Source: Weissella cibaria (GTDB taxonomy: Bacteria > Bacillota > Bacilli > Lactobacillales > Lactobacillaceae). Taken from it: DNA of 64,000 nt. The notes beneath the pieces were generated by a model. The model was given only the letters and a program-made list of their open reading frames with translations. It was not told the origin of the DNA and did no database searches. Where the stretch lies: NCBI RefSeq assembly GCF_004521965.1, contig NZ_SDGK01000080.1, positions 1-64,000 on the forward strand, given 5' to 3'. The position numbers were made by a program, and so were the translations under genes. This document shows positions 27,295 through 37,474 of the stretch, piece by piece (the first letter of the stretch is position 1; each line of letters opens with the position of its first letter).

Positions 27295-28434
27295 ATGAAA
27301 AGATATTTGGCGGCGACGCAACAAAATATGACAACGTTATTGCCGGTTGTATTGGCCTTAACGTGGTTAGCGTTAGGACAACGACTTGTGTTGCTGCCGG
27401 ATGGATTTTTTCCGACGGTGTTACATTACACAAAATTCGTGGGTAAGTTTGTTATGTTAAATGGGTTGATTGCAACCGCATTGACCATGGGATTTCAATT
27501 AGTCGGTGTGTTAGTTGTCGCCAGAACGTTGATGACCTTGCTAAAGACACACCTAAAAACGGAGCAGCTAGGGGTTTTAATTGCTTTGTCTGCCTTAATT
27601 GTGTGGCATTTGCTAGGGAACCCACAAATGATTAACTGGCTTATTATGCCAGTGTTTGTCATGTCATTGGTTTGGCCAGTGCAACGTGTCAGGCCTGAAT
27701 GGCGCTTTGCTATGAGCGTTGTGGTGAATGCTTTCTATGCGCTTTATATTTTGGTGGTACAGCGTTGGTGGCAATTTAGTTTGACGGCTTACTTACAACA
27801 AGTTGTCAGTGGCTGGTTTGGTGATGGCCCGCAACATTTGTGGTCTAGCATTGTCTGGTACGTGATGGCAGTGGTTTGTAATGGCCTTGGCTTAAATAGT
27901 CTGTCAGCAGTGGTGAATCCAGATATCAGTACGACAACGGCCAACACAAATTTGGTCGCAATGTTGCAACACCACACCTTACCCAATCCATACAGTCTTT
28001 ATCCGTTGGCGCCATTTGCGTTAGTGGGTAGTGCTGGCATGTTATTGGCTTTGTTCTTGGCGGTGATGATTCAGCGCCGTGTGAAACATGTATCGATTAC
28101 TTGGTTGTTGGTGTTGATTCCATTATTACTAGATCAGTGGTGGCCATTAGCCTTTATGATACCAATTATGTGGCGACCACGGCTGATAGGGCGGATTGCC
28201 CTGGTCACAATTGTGAACTTATTATTAGGGGCACTACTGTTATTCCGCCACTTAGCACCCGCAGTTTATTGGGTTCCAAGTGGTACGCCTAACTTGCTGT
28301 TGGGTGGACTGGCCTCTCACCAATTGGGGGCTTATGTGATTGTCATGGTTGCGATATTACTGTTAGATATTTGGCTTTATTGGCAACCAGCAAAACGAAT
28401 TTTAGAAGAGGTGACAGATGCGCAATGGACCTAA
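27295..28434 (+). CDS. Polytopic membrane protein resembling a PTS EIIC domain
   Basis: 379 residues with about 10 hydrophobic helices. The C-terminal half resembles lactose/cellobiose EIIC by pattern (LPNPYSLYPLAPFALVGSAG, then PLAFMIPIMWRPRLIGRIA, VPSGTPNLLLGG and a last helix ending YWQPAKRI). The conserved EIIC segment NINEP..FG is not seen (LLLDQWWPLAFMIP at that place), and no EIIA/EIIB genes are nearby. It starts 12 bases after the beta-lactamase-fold gene and overlaps the DUF915 gene by 17 bases. A non-transport or repurposed role in the envelope is possible; function unknown. Confidence 0.6.
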   Translation: MKRYLAATQQNMTTLLPVVLALTWLALGQRLVLLPDGFFPTVLHYTKFVGKFVMLNGLIATALTMGFQLVGVLVVARTLMTLLKTHLKTEQLGVLIALSALIVWHLLGNPQMINWLIMPVFVMSLVWPVQRVRPEWRFAMSVVVNAFYALYILVVQRWWQFSLTAYLQQVVSGWFGDGPQHLWSSIVWYVMAVVCNGLGLNSLSAVVNPDISTTTANTNLVAMLQHHTLPNPYSLYPLAPFALVGSAGMLLALFLAVMIQRRVKHVSITWLLVLIPLLLDQWWPLAFMIPIMWRPRLIGRIALVTIVNLLLGALLLFRHLAPAVYWVPSGTPNLLLGGLASHQLGAYVIVMVAILLLDIWLYWQPAKRILEEVTDAQWT

Positions 28435-29266
28435 ATGGGTAGTTGCCGCGGGTATGTTCATATTACTCGTGGCGATGATTATACTGGGGTTACGATGGAG
28501 TGAGGCTAAAACCTCAACAAACCGTGCGATTTTTAATTCTAAAATGACGCCAACGATTTTAATTCCAGGATCATCAGCATCACAAAATCGCTTTGATGGT
28601 TTGGTAAAGGAACTAAATAAAGGGGTTAATAAGCACAGCTTGCTGAAAGTGACCGTGAAAGAGACAGGAGCGATGACGGTTAGCGGTAAATTGCGATCCC
28701 GCGATCAGGCCCCTTATATGGTGGTGGCCTTTGAAAACAACCATGATGGTTATGCTAATATCAAAAAGCAAGCCGCGTGGTTTAATAAAGCAATTCTAAT
28801 GCTGCAAAAGCGTTACCATTTCCGTCGCTTCCAAGCCATTGGTCACTCGAATGGGGGACTAATTTGGACGCGGTATTTAGAACAGTATTATCAAGCGGAA
28901 GAACTACAAGTTAATGTCTTATTGACGATTGGGTCACCATATAATTTTGCGGAAAAGAGCATTAATAACAAGACGCAAATGTTGGCGGACTTTATTAAGC
29001 ACCGGAGCGCTCTTCCAATTGATTTGACGGTGTATTCGATTTTGGGTACGGAGACGTATGACGATGACGGAATTGTTCCTGAAGAATCAGTCGAGGCCGG
29101 TAAGTATATTTTCCAAAAGCAAGTTGCCCACTATACACAAATCACGGTGACGGGGGATGATGCACAGCATTCTGATTTGCCACAGAACGATCAAATCGTG
29201 CAGCTAATTCAGCAAAATGTCTTGCCAAAGCCCATGGGAAGTGAGTTGAACCGACCTAAGTCGTAG
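28418..29266 (+). CDS. Membrane-anchored alpha/beta hydrolase (DUF915 type)
   Basis: 282 residues: N-terminal TM helix (about 8-25), then an alpha/beta hydrolase of the DUF915 cell-surface family common in lactic acid bacteria. Oxyanion region TILIPGSSASQNRF, nucleophile elbow GHSNGGLIW, Asp in TYDDDGIVPEES and His in DAQHSDLP. Substrate unknown; likely a lipid or ester on the outer membrane face. Overlaps the preceding EIIC-like gene by 17 bases, so translation is coupled. Last gene of the dlt-adjacent group. Confidence 0.8.
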   Translation: MRNGPKWVVAAGMFILLVAMIILGLRWSEAKTSTNRAIFNSKMTPTILIPGSSASQNRFDGLVKELNKGVNKHSLLKVTVKETGAMTVSGKLRSRDQAPYMVVAFENNHDGYANIKKQAAWFNKAILMLQKRYHFRRFQAIGHSNGGLIWTRYLEQYYQAEELQVNVLLTIGSPYNFAEKSINNKTQMLADFIKHRSALPIDLTVYSILGTETYDDDGIVPEESVEAGKYIFQKQVAHYTQITVTGDDAQHSDLPQNDQIVQLIQQNVLPKPMGSELNRPKS

Positions 29267-29384
29267 ATGTGTTGCGATTTTGTAATACTGAAATGGCTAA
29301 AAATTCGTCGTTCACAATTTAATTCACCATTTCCACTTACTACAAATAGTTTTGAAGAGTTAGTAAGTAACTTTTGAAAGGTAG

Positions 29385-29414
29385 TTGACGGTGGCAAACG
29401 CCAACTACTAAAAT
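29385..29414 (+). promoter_or_regulatory. Promoter of a short transcript
   Basis: TTGACG (29385-29390), 18-bp spacer, TAAAAT (29409-29414). The spacer and -35 are part of the inverted repeat GTAGTTG / CAACTAC (29381-29407). Confidence 0.5.
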
Positions 29415-29420
29415 TCTTAG

Positions 29421-29498
29421 TTGGGTAAGAGCGGCTGAGAGGGATAAAGAGAATTGGTTGGAAAAAAGCACCAGGTGGAGAGACCTGGTGCTTTTTTC
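29421..29498 (+). ncRNA. Candidate short noncoding transcript
   Basis: From the promoter at 29385-29414 about 78 bases run to a strong terminator hairpin GCACCAGGT / ACCTGGTGC (29468-29491) followed by six T. The body is purine-rich (GGCTGAGAGGGATAAAGAG). The preceding gene ends 155 bp upstream, so the terminator may also serve the dlt-adjacent genes. No known RNA family recognised; low certainty. Confidence 0.35.
29463..29497. terminator. Strong bidirectional-type terminator
   Basis: AAAAAAGCACCAGGT / ACCTGGTGCTTTTTT, a perfect 9-bp GC-containing core with A and T tracts on both sides. Confidence 0.85.
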
Positions 29499-29574
29499 GT
29501 GCGATTTTTTTTGGGGACCGTGTCTCAGCCTTCTAATTCAGCAAGACGGAGCAGCACATCAGTCAACCCTCACA

Positions 29575-29593
29575 CCTCGTTGCAACGCGACGA
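29575..29593. repeat. Copy of the intergenic palindrome family (variant)
   Basis: CCTCGTTGCAACGCGACGA, one base different from the 19-base core found at 48382-48400 and 60304-60322. The core is TCGTYGC-AAC-GCGACGA, a near-perfect hairpin. The gap 29499-29683 holds nothing else recognisable apart from the helD ribosome binding region. Confidence 0.7.
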
Positions 29594-29683
29594 ACCATCT
29601 GACGTTATCGAAATAGTTTTTCTGAGGGAATTGAGCGTATAATGGTTGAATTAAAATAAGGAAAGAAAGTAAGGTGAGCGATT

Positions 29684-31984
29684 ATGCATGCAGATCAACC
29701 AGTAGAACAAGAACGACTAGATAAAGTGGTTGTTGAAATTGATCAGCAGTTGGAAAATGCGAAGGACGCATACACACAAGCTCATTATGAAACACGTGCC
29801 GTTGAAGGTAACTACATCGACAATACGTCAATTAACACGTTTGAAGTCGATGATGCCATGGAAACAAATGCCGAAATTCAGCAGCAACGAAACATTGTGG
29901 CCCGTGTAACGGAAACTGAAAATATCATGCGTAAGACGGTGGATACCTTAACAATGCTTCGACCAAGTCCCTATTTTGGACGCGTTGATATTGATGAAGA
30001 AGGTGACCAGGAGTCGTTGTACATTGGCCTGGCCTCGGTTCAAGACAAAACTGGTGATTTCTTAGTGTACGATTGGCGGGCTCCGATTAGTGGTATTTAC
30101 TACAACGGAACGCTGGGGAAGGTATCGTATCCCACACCAATGGGCGAGCAGGATGCGGAACTATTGAAGAAGCGTCAATTCACCATTGCAGATGCCAGTA
30201 TTGTTAATATGTTTGACACGAATGAAACCGTGGGTGATGAGATGTTGCAGTATGCGCTGGGACAACAAAATGACCTGACGATGCGCAACATCGTTGCCAC
30301 GATTCAACAAGAACAAAATCAAATTATTCGAGATACAACAAGTGACTTGCTGGTGGTGCAAGGTGTGGCAGGTTCAGGTAAAACGTCGGCAATTTTGCAA
30401 CGCATTGCCTTTTTGCTATTCCATGCCCGTGAAGAACTTAATTCGGATCAAATCGTCTTGTTCTCACCCAATCGGTTGTTCTCAAGTTATATTGCCGATG
30501 TTCTGCCATCACTTGGTGAGCGCAATATGCGACAAGTTACGCTAGCTGAGTTTTTCAGCGCGCGTTTACAAGGACTACAAGTACAAACGTTGTTCGAACG
30601 GTATGAGGCAGGTCAAAATACAGTTAGTGATGCAAGTTTGCAGGTTCGAGAAGTACTTGAGGATGCGACGATTTTGGATGCCTTGACAGCTTTTGTCGAA
30701 CAACTAACACCTACAACACTACGTTTTGACAATATCTATTTTGAAGATGATGTCTTTTTCAGCAAGGAAGCGATGACGTTGTTGTTTGCTGAATTCTCGA
30801 GCAACTATTCAGTACGTGAGCGGATTCAAATGACTCAAAAGCGCTTGATGGAACGCTTGAATAACCGGATTGACGCTTTGGTTGATGAAGACTGGGTGCT
30901 AGAAGCACTGAATAATTTGGATGACCAACAATACCGTGACCTATTAGGTGATGAACTCGCCGAGCAAGTTGCAGAAGAAGAAGAAATGAGTGATGCGATT
31001 GATGTGGCTGCGAAGCGCTACCTCGAGCGAGAATTCCAAGTGGTTGATGATGCACTATACAATATGCACTTCTTTGATATCTATAACCAATACGGTGATT
31101 TCCTATCTTACATGGCAAATCAACGGCCAGCGGAAGCGGAGTGGTGGCTATCAAAGCGCGATCGCTTTTTACGCGAGCTAGAGTATCACCGAATCGATTT
31201 AGAAGATGCAGCCCCAATGCTCTTTTTGCGTGATTTGATTACGGGTGGTGGTACGAATAAGTCGATGTTTTACGTTTTCGTTGATGAAATGCAAGACTAT
31301 ACCATGGCACAATTGTTGTATTTGAAGCATGCTTTCCCAGCTGCTAAATTTACGGTGTTGGGGGATGCTGAACAAGCGCTCTTCCGTGAAGTTGAGACAC
31401 CAGCAGCGTTGTTGACCAAGTATACAGCCGCATTTAAAGCGACTAAGCCTAATTTAATTACATTGAATAAAGCTTACCGATCAACGCAGGAAATCATGGA
31501 TTTTGTGAAAGCACTCTTGCCAGACGGCGACCACATCATGGCATTTACGCGTCCTGGTGGCAAACCAGCCCTCTATATCACCGATACAACCGGCGTCGCT
31601 GATGAATTGTGGCGTCAAGTTGATGCGTTACACCAAGAGTATAACACCGTTGCTATTTTGACCAAGACACAACCGGAAGCGGAAGCAGTGTACCGAATGC
31701 TACGCAAGTATCCTGAAAAATTCCAATTATTGCAGGCCAGTGATCGGACACGAACGTCTAACTTAGTCGTGATGCCAATATACTTAGCCAAAGGACTAGA
31801 ATTTGATGCAGTGATTGGTTATGATGTGTCACAAACAAACTATCCTGATTCTGAAGCAACGGGCTTACTTTATACGTTAGCATCCAGGGCTATGCACGCT
31901 TTGACGCTCATTAGCGTTGGCCCAGTATCGAGTTTAATTCGCCAGGTGCAAGACACCTTAGAAATTCATGCATTTGGTGAATAA
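29684..31984 (+). CDS. helD: RNA polymerase recycling helicase HelD (UvrD/Rep-like SF1)
   Basis: 766-residue superfamily 1 ATPase of the HelD family, which pulls stalled RNA polymerase off DNA in Firmicutes and works with the delta subunit (rpoE is also in this window). N-terminal coiled-coil arm (about 1-100), PYFGRVD and VYDWRAPISG family motifs, Walker A VVQGVAGSGKTS (about 225-236), Walker B VFVDEMQDYT, motif III VLGDAEQALF, motif IV region with TLNKAYRST, and C-terminal AKGLEFDAVI. Start ATG 29684 with AAGGTGAG upstream. Single-gene unit. Confidence 0.9.
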   Translation: MHADQPVEQERLDKVVVEIDQQLENAKDAYTQAHYETRAVEGNYIDNTSINTFEVDDAMETNAEIQQQRNIVARVTETENIMRKTVDTLTMLRPSPYFGRVDIDEEGDQESLYIGLASVQDKTGDFLVYDWRAPISGIYYNGTLGKVSYPTPMGEQDAELLKKRQFTIADASIVNMFDTNETVGDEMLQYALGQQNDLTMRNIVATIQQEQNQIIRDTTSDLLVVQGVAGSGKTSAILQRIAFLLFHAREELNSDQIVLFSPNRLFSSYIADVLPSLGERNMRQVTLAEFFSARLQGLQVQTLFERYEAGQNTVSDASLQVREVLEDATILDALTAFVEQLTPTTLRFDNIYFEDDVFFSKEAMTLLFAEFSSNYSVRERIQMTQKRLMERLNNRIDALVDEDWVLEALNNLDDQQYRDLLGDELAEQVAEEEEMSDAIDVAAKRYLEREFQVVDDALYNMHFFDIYNQYGDFLSYMANQRPAEAEWWLSKRDRFLRELEYHRIDLEDAAPMLFLRDLITGGGTNKSMFYVFVDEMQDYTMAQLLYLKHAFPAAKFTVLGDAEQALFREVETPAALLTKYTAAFKATKPNLITLNKAYRSTQEIMDFVKALLPDGDHIMAFTRPGGKPALYITDTTGVADELWRQVDALHQEYNTVAILTKTQPEAEAVYRMLRKYPEKFQLLQASDRTRTSNLVVMPIYLAKGLEFDAVIGYDVSQTNYPDSEATGLLYTLASRAMHALTLISVGPVSSLIRQVQDTLEIHAFGE

Positions 31985-32076
31985 GAGAATGGCCGGGAAT
32001 GCTTGTTATCAGTAGGAAAAACTCTTACAATGAACAGTGACGAAATTTGATTTTAGTGGCACAATACCGCTATTAG

Positions 32077-33111
<1,035 letters not shown>

Positions 33112-33147
33112 GCCGTTGTACTGACGAATACCGTGGAGGGTATAGAA

Positions 33148-34077
33148 ATGAGCTATTTAGCAGTCATTGACTTGGGTTCAAATTCGACCCGCATGGTTGT
33201 TGAAGAACTACAAGCAGATGGTACTTTCGCTGAGCTAAAGCGTCGTAAGTTAGACACGCGTTTAGCTGAGGGGATGGACAATAACGCGGGTGAACTGACA
33301 GAAGTCGCGATGATCCGCGTGATTGATGCTTTGATTGAATTCCAAGCAGATTACCAAACCTATGAAGATATTACGGTCGTTGGAATTGCAACGGCGGCCG
33401 TCCGCGAAGCAACCAACCAAGCTGACTTCTTGGACCAAGTCTATCGAGCAGTCGGTGTTGAAGTTCGTGTCTTAACCGGTGACCAAGAAGCCTATTACGA
33501 TTATTTAGGGGCAGTATCAGCCTTGGATATTAGTGATGCGTGGTTATTGGATACTGGTGGTGCCAGTGTTGAGTTGGTAGGCATTGAAGAACGGATGGCC
33601 GCTAATTTTATTAGCTTGCCATTTGGTGCGGTTAACCTGTCGGAAAAATTCCAATTAAATGGTGCCGGGGTAGTTGATCCATTGTTGATTACTAAAGCTA
33701 GTCAATATGTATCTGATCAATACGACCATTTACCATGGTTAGAGGACGAGACGACATTGCCAATTATTTTGTTGGGTGGCGCAAATCGTTCACTGGCCCG
33801 TTTGGATCGCTTGCGCCATGGTTTGCCGGCCGATTCAAATTTCCACGGCTATGAAATGACAACGGAATCAGTGCTAAAGACATTTAATGAAATGGCCAAC
33901 ATGACCTATGAAGAACGGGCGGCCGCTTTAGGTACAGAAGCTAACCGGGCAGATATTATTATCAGCGGCTTATTGCCACTAGTTGAGTTAATCTCACGCA
34001 CTAGTGCTGACAAAGTTATTTTCTCAGCTTCAGGCGTTCGTGAAGGGTTACTCCAAGAGTATCGCATGACACTGTAA
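33148..34077 (+). CDS. Exopolyphosphatase / pppGpp phosphatase (Ppx/GppA family)
   Basis: Actin-fold (ASKHA) phosphohydrolase, about 309 residues, only the N-terminal catalytic two-domain core (no C-terminal HD domain). Motifs: AVIDLGSNSTRM phosphate loop at the N terminus, IATAAVREA, catalytic Glu in TGDQEAYYDYLG, LDTGGASVEL, and GANRSLARLD. ATG 33148 has GTGGAGGG 8 bases upstream; the GTG at 33133 is part of that site. Acts on inorganic polyphosphate or the pppGpp alarmone; the sequence does not decide which. Confidence 0.9.
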   Translation: MSYLAVIDLGSNSTRMVVEELQADGTFAELKRRKLDTRLAEGMDNNAGELTEVAMIRVIDALIEFQADYQTYEDITVVGIATAAVREATNQADFLDQVYRAVGVEVRVLTGDQEAYYDYLGAVSALDISDAWLLDTGGASVELVGIEERMAANFISLPFGAVNLSEKFQLNGAGVVDPLLITKASQYVSDQYDHLPWLEDETTLPIILLGGANRSLARLDRLRHGLPADSNFHGYEMTTESVLKTFNEMANMTYEERAAALGTEANRADIIISGLLPLVELISRTSADKVIFSASGVREGLLQEYRMTL

Positions 34078-34093
34078 AAAATGATTAATTAAG

Positions 34094-34122
34094 ACCACCG
34101 CATAATTGTGGTGTTTTTTTTT
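34094..34122 (+). terminator. ppx terminator
   Basis: ACCAC / GTGGT short hairpin and nine T. Confidence 0.72.
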
Positions 34123-34125
34123 CGG

Positions 34126-34310
34126 ATGGTGGTTGGGGGCGTGACTTCGCCAGAGATTTGACTGGGTAAACTCCGCCGGCACGAGCACCGGCTAGCACCC
34201 AAATAATTGTGCTAAGGGTCTACTAGCTCCCAGCGCCTTATCTAACCGGCGGGCGGCCTAACTTGTGAGTTCACCCAGACAAATCGCTACGTCACGCCCC
34301 CAACCACCAT
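34126..34310. repeat. 185-bp inverted-repeat element with inner hairpins
   Basis: A perfect 20-bp terminal inverted repeat (34126-34145 and 34291-34310, ATGGTGGTTGGGGGCGTGAC) encloses a second imperfect arm (34152-34173 with 34267-34288, about 20 bp), and then a four-hairpin core: GCCGG/CCGGC, TAGCAC/GTGCTA (34193-34213), GGG/CCC and GCGCC/GGCGG. The end is related to 60278-60305 (about 24 of 28 bases). No protein. Could be a MITE-like element or encode a structured RNA. Confidence 0.75.
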
Positions 34311-35235
34311 GCCAGCAGCTGAGATGTATCTATCATGATTTGGTTGTCATCCCTAAGTTAGATTCGTATGTGATTTACGAGGACTGAATTAGGCGTGTTT
34401 TGAATACTTAATCATTAGAGAATTACCAGATTATTCTGACTAAGAGAGGCGGAATTTTACGCCAGCTGAAGTCTTCTTCGTTTTCTCCGTCAGTCAGTTG
34501 CAAGTTTTTCAACAAAGGCGTAGGATGCCAGATAGCAAGGCGTTCTATGATGTCTAGGCTTTTCAAAGTGGCGCCAAATCTGTTACTCGTGCGCTAGCAC
34601 GACACATACAAAAAAATGCCAAAAAAACCGCCGGCTCGTTGGCCCGCGGTAACTTTCACAATGCTTGGCGACACATCGTGAGGGAAGCGCTAATTCGCCA
34701 CCCTTTATTCAATTGTCATGGACCACCCCAGAGGTCTAATCTGCAGTTTTAGACGTCTGTCGCTAGGGTTTGGTCGCAACCAAATCTGTCTTCTCCATCT
34801 CTACCGCATCCACAGCTATCTGTTTAAAAAGCAAACCGTGTCGGGAGCAGCCTTCGAACTCTGTACAGGCTTACATCCAAATTGGATTATCGTACGTCCT
34901 CGAAGTAACCGATGCTAATGACCGCAAGAGATGTCAAATCATGACTAAAGTGTTTATCTCTTAAATTGATACGTTTTGTTATCTTGCGTCATTACTGTGA
35001 CACGCCCGCATGGATGTCGGTAGGTAGAGAGATGATAGAGGTTGAAATGAATTCTTCCTGCAATTCAATTACCTGCCTTTCCTTTGGTACATGATTATAA
35101 TAACACCCGCCGTAAGCGCTTGCAATTAAAAACCCTTGGCTATTTTGTGACGAATTGCAGCGGATGGAGAATGTTCCGCAATTCGGGTTTCGCGCGGTAT
35201 AATGAAGGTACTATTAATAAATTCGGAGACGCGCC
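34311..35235. other. Long gene-free intergenic region
   Basis: About 0.9 kb without a credible gene on either strand; open frames at 34718-34964 lack start context and family likeness. It contains repeat blocks (34503-34602), a GC-rich inverted segment GCCGGCTCGTTGGCCCGCGG near 34631-34650, and the nnrD promoter at its end (TATAAT 35198-35203). A cre-like CGTAAGCGCTTGCA at about 35112-35125 matches 12 of 14 catabolite-repression consensus positions. Confidence 0.6.
34503..34602 (-). repeat. Diverged copy of the 48.2-kb intergenic repeat
   Basis: In minus orientation it carries the hairpin TCGTGCTAGCGCACGA (34587-34602) and ATCCTACGCCTTTGTTGAAAAACT in part (34503-34526), which match the element at 48228-48285 (14 of 16 and 23 of 24 bases, same order). 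Further on the minus strand, CAGCTGGCGTAAAATTCC (around 34450-34468) resembles CAGCGGGGCAAATAATTCC of the 48.3-kb copy. Confidence 0.7.
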
Positions 35236-36081
35236 ATGCTTAGTGAACTAAAATCAGAAATTTTACATGAGGTTATCTTGCGCCGTCCAGACGACAGTCA
35301 CAAAGGAAATTTTGGCCGGGTGCTGTTAATTGGCGGTAACATTCAATATGGTGGGGCTATTTTGATGGCCACACAGGCGACAGTTGGATCAGGTGCTGGT
35401 TTGACAACCGTGGCCACGGATTTAATTAACTTAACAGCATTGCGTTCTCGTACACCGGAAGCGATGTTCGTGGATTGGCGTAATGATGAGCAATTGACAA
35501 CAGCCATTCAAACGAACGATGTGATTTTGATTGGGCCTGGCTTAGGCGCGGATGAATTTGCGACGCAACTGGTGCGTAAGGTGTTGACTTCAGTTAACAA
35601 GGACCAAATTTTAATCGCTGACGGATCGGCATTAACGGTGATGGCCGAGCACAATCTGACATTTCCACGCGATACTTTCACAGTTGCAACACCACATCAA
35701 ATGGAGTGGGCTCGCTTGAGTGGTGTCCAGCTCAATTACCAAGATAATCACCAGTTGAATGAAGTCCAACGACAGATTTTAAACCTAAACGTCTTGGTAC
35801 TTAAGCAACACCATACACTCATTTATACCGAGACTGAGCAAAAGCAACTTCAAATTGGTGGGGCTTACCAGGCGACCGGGGGAATGGGTGATGTGTTGGC
35901 TGGAATTGTGGCTGGTTTTGCAGGTCAATTCAAAGCTAATACGACTAAAGCCGTTGAGGCGGCGGTATACGCGCATTCAGCTATTGCCCAAGAGATGGCC
36001 GGACACAGTTATGTGGTGAAGCCGACATTTATTGCGGATTCTTTGCCAAACTACATGGCACGCATTCAATCTAACTTGTAG
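35236..36081 (+). CDS. nnrD: ADP-dependent NAD(P)H-hydrate dehydratase
   Basis: Ribokinase-fold repair enzyme that dehydrates NAD(P)HX using ADP. 281 residues, matching the single-domain YjeF C-terminal form. Motifs: HKGNFGRVLLIGG near residue 24, MATQATVGSGAGL, LIGPGLGAD, catalytic Asp in TGGMGDVLAGIVAGF. No epimerase (NnrE) gene is adjacent. Start ATG 35236 with GGAGACGCGCC upstream and a TATAAT at 35198-35203. It converges on the transporter pseudogene, with a shared terminator. Confidence 0.92.
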   Translation: MLSELKSEILHEVILRRPDDSHKGNFGRVLLIGGNIQYGGAILMATQATVGSGAGLTTVATDLINLTALRSRTPEAMFVDWRNDEQLTTAIQTNDVILIGPGLGADEFATQLVRKVLTSVNKDQILIADGSALTVMAEHNLTFPRDTFTVATPHQMEWARLSGVQLNYQDNHQLNEVQRQILNLNVLVLKQHHTLIYTETEQKQLQIGGAYQATGGMGDVLAGIVAGFAGQFKANTTKAVEAAVYAHSAIAQEMAGHSYVVKPTFIADSLPNYMARIQSNL

Positions 36082-36083
36082 AC

Positions 36084-36124
36084 AAAAAAATACCGTCACT
36101 CGCAACTGAGTGGCGGTATTTTGA
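36084..36124. terminator. Bidirectional terminator nnrD / transporter pseudogene
   Basis: AATACCGTCACTC / GAGTGGCGGTATT stem with A tract on one side and T tract on the other. Confidence 0.85.
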
Positions 36125-36138
36125 TTAACCGATTGAAA

Positions 36139-37245
36139 TTACTTGTGACGAGCCTCAATTTCGTGGTTTATCTTGTTAACTTCTTCGTCAGTCAATGGGT
36201 ACTTCATGATGACCAAGATGGCAAGTACAGCCATGATAACTGACAATCAGATCATTGACCATTGCAATCCCATCAAAACGGCAGCAGATTGAACCTGCTT
36301 AGTACCATCGAAGCCAGTAGCGGCGTTGATGTAACCACGAATGATACTACCCAAAGCCAAACCAATCTTGAAGAACTAGACCATGATGGCGTTGATGATA
36401 CCAGCAACACGCTTACCAGAAGTGTATTCACTGTATGAGACAACTTCAGGAACCAACGACCACATGAATCCAGTGGGTGAAGTCAATCCTCATTTTTGCA
36501 AGAAACGTCCGATGTAACCCAAAACAATGTTTTCAGGTGACTTCGTCCAAATCCACAAGACAATTGATCCGACCATGTAGACGCCGTGAACCTTGAACCA
36601 TGCACCAGCAGATTGTGCTGATGAGTAGTCACCCAAGTTCATTTGGATACCGAACATCCCAATATCCTTTGATGAACGGTCAACAGATGTTGCCAATTGC
36701 ACGAAGATAGGTAAGCATGTGTAAACCAACAGGTTTGCAATGTTAGCTAACGTCATACGAACCGTTGTTAACTTGGCAATTTCATCGTTATCAGGTGTCA
36801 ATGATGCATTCAAGGCACCGTATGGGATGTTAACGAACGAGTAAACCACGGCTGTTGCCATATATGATAAGAAGGCATATGGCACCTTGAAAGCAGGGAA
36901 TCATTGACCAACTGGTAAGAAAAAGCAGGCAGCCAAGATAATTAGCGGAATACCGAAGCTACGAAGGTATGGTAAGTACTTACCGCCCTTAGGGTATGAC
37001 TTATCGACTGTGGCACCAACCCAAGGATCCCCCACAACGTTGATCCAACGAACGACCAAGAAAAAAGTGGCACCAGCTGCAGATGAAATACCGTTAACAG
37101 TTGTTAGGAAGAATAGCAAGAAACCACCAACAGTACCGAAAACCAAGTTTTGGGCAAAGTCACCCAAACCATAGGAAATACGGCCGGTCCATCAATGTTA
37201 ACTTAGCGAATTTGTCCTTTTAAGAGATTGCGTATTTGCATTCAT
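36139..37245 (-). pseudogene. GPH-family sugar-cation symporter, disrupted
   Basis: Minus-strand frame from ATG 37245 to TAA 36139 (369 codons) encodes a glycoside-pentoside-hexuronide:cation symporter (XylP type): ISYGLGDFAQN, DPWVGATVDKSYPKGGKY, NIPYGALNASLTPD, FMWSLVPEVVSYSEYTSGKR, and the tail YPLTDEEVNKINHEIEARHK. Six in-frame stops interrupt it: TAA 37198-37200, TGA 37192-37194, TGA 36901-36903, TGA 36490-36492, TAG 36376-36378, TGA 36247-36249. About 100 residues usual between helices VI and IX are missing (jump near VHGVYMVGSIVLW), also in frame. There are no frameshifts. The stops lie where Trp or Gln would be expected. Confidence 0.85.
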
Positions 37246-37474
37246 AAGAACAAACGCCTCAAAATATAGAAATGTAATTGCTTAATGCATGATCATAATA
37301 TCACTAAAAAATACGAAAAAGCCGGAATTTACAAAGCGTTCACATTTTAGCTGTTCTATGGTGAAAATAAGACTGTCAAAAGGGAAGTTGACCGGGTAAA
37401 TCATGATTAAGTTCTGCAAAGATTCGCAAAATGGCGTATAATTACACCAATATGACAGTGGAGGTCAATGAGAT

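Noticed and set aside
34860-34960. Resemblance of a short stretch (CCGATGCTAATGACCG) to the 3' end of 23S rRNA
   Set aside because: Only a dozen scattered bases agree and neighbouring conserved rRNA sequence is absent.
35112-35125. CcpA (cre) operator upstream of nnrD
   Set aside because: Two of 14 consensus positions differ and the site is over 70 bp before the predicted promoter; kept only as a remark.
36139-37245. Recoding of TGA as tryptophan
   Set aside because: Normal genes in the window end with TGA (for example dltA) and use TGG for Trp; the transporter also has TAA and TAG stops, so it is a pseudogene.
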